64,000 nucleotides of DNA from UA16 sp905478895 (GTDB lineage Bacteria > Bacteroidota > Bacteroidia > Flavobacteriales_D > Sanyastnellaceae), in the NCBI GenBank assembly GCA_943788495.1, contig CALSQO010000001.1, forward strand, positions 806,001 to 870,000, written 5' to 3'. Each line of letters starts with the position of its first letter. The stretch's first letter is position 1. The notes under the pieces are model-generated. The model worked only from the letters and a program-made list of their open reading frames with translations. It was not told the origin of the DNA and ran no database searches. The position numbers and the translations under genes are program-made. Positions 58,757-64,000 of the stretch are shown piece after piece.

Positions 58757-59982
58757 TTTAAATCCGGCACACAGAGGGTTTGGCCGATGCGAATGTAATC
58801 AGAGATTTCATTTATTTCTGCCAAATCCTCTGGGGTTGTGCCAGGATAGCGCTGAGCGATATTCCAAAGGGTATCTCCTTTTTTTACGGTATGCAGAATG
58901 CAACGAACTGCTGCAATAGAGGCAGATTCTTCAATCACGGCAACGGACGGAAGGCTCGGTTCTGCATGAACGGTCTCACCACTCGGGGTGTCTGTCTTCG
59001 GCAGTTCGGGGGCTAGTTCGAGCTGCTCTGCATGGGGGCGAGGAATGCTTGTCCCATATTTTTGTGCGTCTGCGCAAGACAAAAAATCGGAAGTCCACCA
59101 AGGCAGAAGCGCGGATAGTGCCGGCCCATTGATTACACCCTCTGCTATGAGCTGACTGCGGTTGATGCCTTCGCCTTCGCAGGGAAGGGGTTGCCATGTT
59201 TGGGCCTGTTCCACCCAATCCAGGTCAAATGAGGGACGCTCAATGTTGACCATGAAGCGGCTTAATACCTTCAACAGCGTTAGCTGCTCATCGATGCTTT
59301 TGTCGTATCCCGGTTTCCCAGTCCATCGCGTGGCGTATGCCATCCCTTTCCAATAAGCGACAAGCACTCGGTGCGCATCGTTGGGGAATCTGCGTTCCAG
59401 GCGTTCCAATTCTCGAACGAATGCCCGGGTCGACTCGACCACGAGTTTTCGCTGGTCGATGCCGTTTGCTTGGATGAGTCCATGGGCCTGACCCAAATCG
59501 CTATTAATTCCCCAAATGCCAGCAGCACCTTTTTCCTCATGTGCGGCATTGAATACTGAGATCAATCCAGCGACCCATTGAAACGAACTGGGCAAAGAGG
59601 CAGCCTCCAATTCGCGCTCGATGAATCCGCCATACCGACCATGCAGAACTCCGATAATTTGGGCACAGTGGTAATTGTTCTCAAATAAAACCTGCATGGT
59701 TTGGTCAATGGCCGGTTTGTTCTCTCCCCAAGGCAGCAAAGCCGTCTCCAGTTCATCCAATGCCGGAACAGCCGCTTTCAATGATGGTTTCGATTCCTGC
59801 ACTTTCCAGTCGGGGTTGGCGCGTTCGAATTCGCGAAAATCCAACAATTCAGACCGTTGTTGAACACGCGAGGACCACTGCTCAGCCAGTGATTGAGCGG
59901 AACATTCAGCACTTGGGATCATGACAAGTGCAATCACATTGATGCAGATGAACAATGGAAGAAAGTGAGCCTTGGAGGACAT
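58753..59982 (-). CDS. LysM protein with degenerate lytic-transglycosylase-like domain
   Basis: A 409-residue exported protein. The signal peptide ends near SAECSAQ. Residues about 95-225 resemble the MltD-type transglycosylase domain: ASLPSSFQWVAGL, GAAGIWGI, QAHGLIQANGIDQRKLVVES and LVAYWKGM. Where MltD has the catalytic Glu of VESAF, this protein has Ile141 in GLISVF, so activity is unlikely. A low-complexity linker follows (about 310-360) and a LysM domain (363-406: HTVKKGDTLWNIAQRYP to IRIGQTLCVP) that binds peptidoglycan or chitin-like glycans. It heads the four-gene coupled operon. Likely role: a wall-binding scaffold that brings the acetylation proteins to peptidoglycan. Confidence 0.85.
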   Translation of the reverse strand: MSSKAHFLPLFICINVIALVMIPSAECSAQSLAEQWSSRVQQRSELLDFREFERANPDWKVQESKPSLKAAVPALDELETALLPWGENKPAIDQTMQVLFENNYHCAQIIGVLHGRYGGFIERELEAASLPSSFQWVAGLISVFNAAHEEKGAAGIWGINSDLGQAHGLIQANGIDQRKLVVESTRAFVRELERLERRFPNDAHRVLVAYWKGMAYATRWTGKPGYDKSIDEQLTLLKVLSRFMVNIERPSFDLDWVEQAQTWQPLPCEGEGINRSQLIAEGVINGPALSALLPWWTSDFLSCADAQKYGTSIPRPHAEQLELAPELPKTDTPSGETVHAEPSLPSVAVIEESASIAAVRCILHTVKKGDTLWNIAQRYPGTTPEDLAEINEISDYIRIGQTLCVPDLK

Positions 59983-60086
59983 GGGGCAAAGGTAGACCTT
60001 GACTTTGTGTTTTTAGGGTGGTGTATTGTCTTGATTTTTGAGTCGAAATAATGATAGCTGTAAGTATATAATAAAACCACTAAATG

Positions 60087-60117
60087 TTGTATTTAGCCTT
60101 TTAATGAATTATATTTG
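60087..60117 (+). promoter_or_regulatory. Bacteroidetes-type promoter (-33 TTG, -7 TATATTTG)
   Basis: TTG at 60087-60089 and TATATTTG at 60110-60117 are separated by 20 bases, fitting the Bacteroidetes housekeeping promoter. Transcription would start near 60123, directly before the paired-stem region that ends in a terminator at 60206. Confidence 0.65.
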
Positions 60118-60122
60118 AGTAC

Positions 60123-60206
60123 AGGTCATGGGACGTTTACGTCCTTGGAGGACCTAGTTGTGAATCGTAGTGAAGCATCTGCAACGGCGGATGCTTCATT
60201 TTTTTT
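60123..60206 (+). ncRNA. Candidate small RNA or regulatory leader of the SRPBCC gene
   Basis: A predicted transcript of about 84 nt between a consensus promoter and an intrinsic terminator. It can fold as an outer stem AGGTC/GACCT enclosing GGACG/CGTCC (loop TTTA), followed by the terminator hairpin. There is no open frame of note. The SRPBCC gene starts 48 bp after the terminator, so this may be an independent small RNA or a terminator-controlled 5' leader. No match to a known RNA family could be made by eye. Confidence 0.5.
60172..60206 (+). terminator. Intrinsic terminator
   Basis: Perfect stem GAAGCATC/GATGCTTC with a loop TGCAACGGCG, followed by ATTTTTTTT. It lies 48 bp upstream of the SRPBCC ATG, so it either ends a small RNA or attenuates the downstream gene. 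Confidence 0.8.
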
Positions 60207-60253
60207 ACGCAAATTGAACTGAACAATCCGAGCCATGGATTCGTTTCTTAGTT

Positions 60254-60745
60254 ATGAAAATGCACCGTTTAGAAAGCACGCAATGGCTTCCCATTACATT
60301 GCAGGAGGCCTGGGACTTTTTCAGTGTGCCTGGGAATTTGGATCGAATCACACCCGAGGACATGTCCTTCGAAATTCTAACAGGTGCAAACGAGCCTACC
60401 TTCACTGGGCAAATCATCACCTACCGAATCCGACCATTTTTGGGCATTCCGATGAATTGGGTGACCGAGATTACTCAAGCGGTTCCGGGGTCTTACTTCA
60501 TTGATGAACAGCGCTTTGGGCCTTATCGGTTCTGGCATCACTTACACCGATTCACCGAATCTGACGGTGGCGTTTTAATGGAAGATGTTTTGCACTATGG
60601 ACTTCCGGGAGGATTTGTAGGGGAGCTTTTTGGAGCACCAATACACAAGAAGGTCCATGGCATTTTTAGCCACCGTGAAGAGATCTTGAATGAGATTTTT
60701 CCGGCACCTGCGAAAGCAGCAGGGAATGCACGAAAGAGTCAATGA
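60254..60745 (+). CDS. SRPBCC family ligand-binding protein
   Basis: A 163-residue cytoplasmic protein with the START/SRPBCC fold (cyclase/dehydrase-like). Family pattern: LPITLQEAWDFFSVPGNLDR (12-31), ITPEDMSFEIL, GQIITYRIRPFLGIPMNWVT, FIDEQRFGPYRFWHHLHRF, LMEDVLHYGLPGGFVGELF and a C-terminal helix (HGIFSHREEILNEIF). Such proteins bind hydrophobic ligands or lipids; in Bacteroidetes this subtype is often annotated only by fold. ATG 60254 fits the family start. It sits behind the candidate RNA/terminator and overlaps the convergent DUF458 gene by seven bases. Confidence 0.87.
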   Translation: MKMHRLESTQWLPITLQEAWDFFSVPGNLDRITPEDMSFEILTGANEPTFTGQIITYRIRPFLGIPMNWVTEITQAVPGSYFIDEQRFGPYRFWHHLHRFTESDGGVLMEDVLHYGLPGGFVGELFGAPIHKKVHGIFSHREEILNEIFPAPAKAAGNARKSQ

Positions 60746-61203
60746 CAGAGAACGTTAGCTGCCCAAGCTGCCATGAGTAGACTGGGCTTGGCTTTGGCCT
60801 CAAAGCCAAGTGAGGCAATGTAACCTGAAGAGGCCGAAATCAATTTCTGAGAAGGGTAGCTTGGGTCAGAGTTATAATCGAGGTCAATTTGTTTCACTCG
60901 CAGCCCGCACTCTTCAAGAATCAACGTTGCCAGTGCCACTGACCGTTCAGTTTCTCCCCACAGCTTAGTCCATAAATCATTGATTTTCTGCACTTTTTCT
61001 TTGCGGTATATGACATGTGCACCGTTTCCGGGATATCGGAAAACGACAGTAGTAACATAGACCGTGTGGCGCTTGTAATTTTGGCTATCGCAGCCTACAT
61101 GTACTTCGAGTGTTTGTTCTTGAAGCATGGATGCGATATAGGAGCAAACGTCGTGCTCCAACGTTCCTCCCATCACCTTGAACTGTCGATCATGTTGCGT
61201 CAT
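60739..61203 (-). CDS. Ribonuclease H-like YkuK/DUF458 family protein
   Basis: A 154-residue protein with the YkuK-type (DUF458) RNase H-like fold. Typical parts: LEVHVGCDSQNYKRHTVYVT, TTVVFRYPGNGAHVIYRKEK, LWTKLWGETERSVALATLIL, and QIDLDYNSDPSYPSQKLISA, followed by GYIASLGFEAKAKP. The acidic residues (Asp in GCDSQ, Glu in GETERS, Asp in DLDYN) could bind metal as in RNase H. The biological role is unknown. ATG 61203 (MTQHDRQFKV) is preferred over the longer frame to 61314. Its 3' end overlaps the convergent SRPBCC gene. Confidence 0.85.
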   Translation of the reverse strand: MTQHDRQFKVMGGTLEHDVCSYIASMLQEQTLEVHVGCDSQNYKRHTVYVTTVVFRYPGNGAHVIYRKEKVQKINDLWTKLWGETERSVALATLILEECGLRVKQIDLDYNSDPSYPSQKLISASSGYIASLGFEAKAKPSLLMAAWAANVLCH

Positions 61204-61254
61204 GAAAATCCGGAACTGTGGGAAGGGCGAAACATGTGCTGAAGATAAGAGCCA

Positions 61255-61291
61255 AAGCAAAAGGAGGAAACAGTACGTGACCGTTTCCTCC
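61255..61291 (-). terminator. Intrinsic terminator after the metalloprotease gene
   Basis: A perfect 9-bp stem GGAGGAAAC/GTTTCCTCC with an 11-base loop. Read on minus it is followed by TTTTGCTTTGG. It lies 34 bp after the stop at 61325 and upstream of the DUF458 gene, separating their transcripts. Confidence 0.7.
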
Positions 61292-61324
61292 CTCAGTTCT
61301 CCACAGTTTTTCAACCGAATCCGA

Positions 61325-63943
61325 TCAAGCTTCCAAGGCCTTTTGAATGAGGAAGGTGATATGATCTCGGTGCGCTCGGGTCAGGGCGTTTGGCGACGAA
61401 GCGTTTCGCTGATCGCGTTGTATCCGCTTCAATGTCGACAATACCATGGACTGCGTAATGACATCATATCCCGCTTTCGGACTGAGTGCAGAAACGAGGC
61501 TTTTGACATATTCAATCTGCAATTGCTGCCGCTGTGTATTCACCGTACTTCTCAAGTCCGCTTTGAAAATAGCATCGGTCAAGGCATTCATGTGTTCGTC
61601 AATGCCATAGGTGTTTCCATATTCAGCGGCATCGATCAGACGCTGCAGTACGCGAGGATGAAGCAAATGACGCAACGCATTTTTTTGTGCCGAGGCGATT
61701 CGAGCATGGATCTTGGGGTCTTCTGGCTGAGCAAAGAAACCAAAGCCTCGGCGCTGGCTTTGCAGATAGCCGTAAACAGATTCAGCACCGTCAAAAGCAT
61801 TGGGGGCGAACGCATAAGTCGCTAAGGCTTTCATCGCTTTCTTTTGATCCACTTCGGATACCGGTTGGAGCGGAGCTTCCGTTTGCTGGGAAGGATGCGC
61901 GCGATTGTAACGGACACCGCCAATTTGCCGCGTCATGACGCCCAGTTGGGTGATGTATTCTCCCGTTAAGGTCAGGTAGGCACGTCGCACTTCTTGAAAG
62001 CTAGACTGTTCGTCTCCTGCATATTCATTGATGATGTTCGGCAACAAGTCATTGACCAAATCACACCGTTCTGAAGCGTACGATACGGGGTCATCCGAAA
62101 GGTCGTAGATATTGACATCAGGGTTCATCCCTCCACCCGGTCGGCGCATGTCATCGGCGTCATTGCCAAAAACCAAATCGGGAGCATTGGATTTGCGTAA
62201 GATCGTTTCGAGTCGTTCGGCTTCTTCGGATGCATTGGAAACACCCGCGGAATAGCCGTATTCAATGACCCATTTATCATAAGGTCCGGGGGCATCATCG
62301 AAAAATTTGGTCTGCTCTTCCTTGTTTCGTGCAAAATTGATGGAAGGATAATCCATCACACTGTTGGACATTCCCTCAGCGTTGACAATTTCAGCGTTCT
62401 TGAGGTCAGATGGACTTTGCATGGTTGATCCTGCCATGTTGTGGCTCAATCCGAGTGTATGCCCTACTTCGTGGAGCACAAGGCGATGAAGTGTTTCACG
62501 TGTGAATTTCTCCTGGTCATCTTCATTGAACGATCGCATGCGGAGAGCGGCCGCGCCAAAAAGTGTTTGCTGCGCATGGACAGATCCTGCATCGCATCGG
62601 TGAATGAACTCCGCATATTGAGCGCGAGACGAAGGTGCGGTTTGTTCTTCCGTCCAATCCTCGTACCCTGCGTTCTGAAATACTTCTGACCGCCACAGCC
62701 GGCCGGTCATTCCGCTCCACTCCAACATAATGTCGGCACCTAATATCTCGCCCGTTCTTGGGTCCACAAAGCTCGGTCCGTAACCGCTGTAACGGGGGCT
62801 AGGGGAGGACGTCCAACGCAACACGTTGTAGCGAATATCCCCGGCATCCCATTCGGCCGTATCGGGCTGAACTTTGACCTGAACAGCATTTTCGTATCCG
62901 ATTAATTCGAATGCTTGGTTCCATTTTTCGACGCCCGTCCGGATATATTCTCTGAATTCGTATGGAGTGGTATTCTCAATCCACCAAACAATGGGCTTCA
63001 CAGGAGGGGACATTGCCGCTTCGGGATCCTGTTTCTCCAGTCGCCACCGGTGGATCATGTCCTTCCATGGGGTGGATGAAGTGGAGGTCATGTCCTCTGT
63101 TTGGGTAGCGAAATAGCCGATGCGCGCATCGTCGGGCCGAGGCGTAAACCCTTCATCCGGAAGATTGAGAATGCTGTGTTGGTAGCGAACGGTAATGGCG
63201 CGTGCATCTTCAATCGCGGCCCCACCAACTTTCGGCGCAGGATTATCGTAAACATAATCAACGGTAACCTCAGTATTTTCTGGGTAGTTATTGATGCTGT
63301 GGATTTTGGATTTGTCGCGCGATAGTTTGCCGAGGACGGATTCACCGGGCTTCCGCGATGGCCTTTTGATCATTTCCAACCCTTCTTTCAAAAACAACTC
63401 AGCATTCGCTATGGCGTAAACCGTTTTCGATGAATCAATGCCTTCGATGTTCAGACTCGCAAGGATTGGCGTATTGATATTGGCTTCATTGGCTTTGGAC
63501 AACGGAGATTCAGAATCGAAATAATAATTGGTGTTTTCCGCATGAATTTCAATTCGATTGAAGTGCTTATGAAAAGTAATCACCTTGCTGTTGCGGTAGC
63601 TGCCCCGCGTATAGCCCGATTCCGCTACACCATCTTCGACGTGCGAAAAGTAGATGAACGGTTTCTCCAGCATACTATCGGGGATCGCCATCCAGCCTTT
63701 GCCGTTGGAGGTGTCGGAGTAAAGCGTAAAAAGTCCTTCGAGGGCAACAGCGTCTTTGGTCAGCTCCTTCAGTTCCTTGGGGTCATCTTTCCCTCCACGT
63801 TTCGGTGGAGTAGTATTCTCAGTACCCTTGTTTTTCTTTGACTTTTTACCACGCTGGCTGAATGCTTCGGCAGGAAGGATAGCCATGGCTCCTCCAAGGA
63901 AAAGGAGGAATAGCGAATGGAATGTGCTTTTGTTCATAATCAT
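61325..63943 (-). CDS. Secreted zinc-dependent metalloprotease, HExxH type (DUF5117/DUF4953-like)
   Basis: An 872-residue exported zinc protease of a large Bacteroidetes family. From ATG 63943 there is a signal peptide (ends AEAFSQ), a basic low-complexity stretch (RGKKSKKNKG), an N-terminal beta domain of the DUF5117 type (about 85-330), and the catalytic domain with H491-E-V-G-H495-TLGLSH501. All three zinc ligands (His491, His495, His501) and Glu492 are present, with GLSHNMAGS and a Met-turn-like MDYPS (SNSVMDYPSINF). The C-terminal alpha-rich region (about 640-872) is family-typical. ATG 63937 is an equally good start; the gene is complete. The substrate is unknown; likely periplasmic or extracellular protein turnover. 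Confidence 0.87.
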   Translation of the reverse strand: MIMNKSTFHSLFLLFLGGAMAILPAEAFSQRGKKSKKNKGTENTTPPKRGGKDDPKELKELTKDAVALEGLFTLYSDTSNGKGWMAIPDSMLEKPFIYFSHVEDGVAESGYTRGSYRNSKVITFHKHFNRIEIHAENTNYYFDSESPLSKANEANINTPILASLNIEGIDSSKTVYAIANAELFLKEGLEMIKRPSRKPGESVLGKLSRDKSKIHSINNYPENTEVTVDYVYDNPAPKVGGAAIEDARAITVRYQHSILNLPDEGFTPRPDDARIGYFATQTEDMTSTSSTPWKDMIHRWRLEKQDPEAAMSPPVKPIVWWIENTTPYEFREYIRTGVEKWNQAFELIGYENAVQVKVQPDTAEWDAGDIRYNVLRWTSSPSPRYSGYGPSFVDPRTGEILGADIMLEWSGMTGRLWRSEVFQNAGYEDWTEEQTAPSSRAQYAEFIHRCDAGSVHAQQTLFGAAALRMRSFNEDDQEKFTRETLHRLVLHEVGHTLGLSHNMAGSTMQSPSDLKNAEIVNAEGMSNSVMDYPSINFARNKEEQTKFFDDAPGPYDKWVIEYGYSAGVSNASEEAERLETILRKSNAPDLVFGNDADDMRRPGGGMNPDVNIYDLSDDPVSYASERCDLVNDLLPNIINEYAGDEQSSFQEVRRAYLTLTGEYITQLGVMTRQIGGVRYNRAHPSQQTEAPLQPVSEVDQKKAMKALATYAFAPNAFDGAESVYGYLQSQRRGFGFFAQPEDPKIHARIASAQKNALRHLLHPRVLQRLIDAAEYGNTYGIDEHMNALTDAIFKADLRSTVNTQRQQLQIEYVKSLVSALSPKAGYDVITQSMVLSTLKRIQRDQRNASSPNALTRAHRDHITFLIQKALEA

Positions 63944-64000
63944 TTCGAATAATGGGATGCCAAGGTTAACCATCGTGCCGCCGGTATCCAAAGCGGTCGT

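Overview
The window is a chromosomal segment of a marine-type Bacteroidota, most likely Flavobacteriales in the broad sense. The evidence is a PorP/SprF protein beside a gliding-type (CHU_C-like) surface protein, type A and type B type IX secretion (T9SS) C-terminal domains, Bacteroidetes-style -7 boxes (TAnnTTTG), a DUF2027-Smr protein, a ferredoxin/acyl-CoA reductase divergent pair, and very large Cys-rich, Asp-rich repeat proteins. No rRNA, tRNA, insertion sequence, phage gene or CRISPR array was seen. Nothing here identifies the species.

Layout. 0-7.4 kb: a coupled trio of a giant type B T9SS surface protein, PorP/SprF and a PorE-like TPR/PD40/OmpA protein. 7.4-31.1 kb: an accessory surface-protein region with a choice-of-anchor-L/P-domain protein, two small lipoproteins, a type A T9SS substrate, a patatin, and three genes built on a Cys-rich repeat: a 1349-residue protein, a giant frameshifted gene of about 9.3 kb containing a 2,349-bp tandem repeat, and a secreted endonuclease I. 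Four of these proteins end in the same dockerin-like peptide bounded by cysteines. 31-44 kb: serine hydrolase, Smr protein, two secreted unknowns, ferredoxin/LuxC pair, lipoprotein, type A substrate and TamB. 44-54 kb: housekeeping and signalling genes (tsaD, LytS-type kinase, helicase, ung, WD40 protein, hisS, meaB) and a degenerate kinase-like gene overlapping meaB. 54-60 kb: a four-gene, translationally coupled minus-strand operon (LysM/lytic-transglycosylase-like protein, two SGNH hydrolases, MBOAT acyltransferase) that looks like a cell-envelope O-acetylation machine. 60-64 kb: a candidate small RNA or leader, an SRPBCC protein, a DUF458 RNase H-like protein and a HExxH metalloprotease.

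How it fits together. Much of the window is about building and exporting a cell surface: T9SS parts and substrates, modular repeat proteins with a shared C-terminal tag, TamB, and a likely wall or exopolysaccharide acetylation operon. The items most worth following are the shared C-terminal tag together with the Cys-rich unit that precedes it, the giant repeat gene whose reading frame breaks inside shuffled indels, the acetylation operon with a transglycosylase-like subunit lacking the catalytic Glu, the pseudo-histidine kinase fused by overlap to meaB, and two candidate structured RNAs. All functions are read from sequence motifs only; no searches were run.
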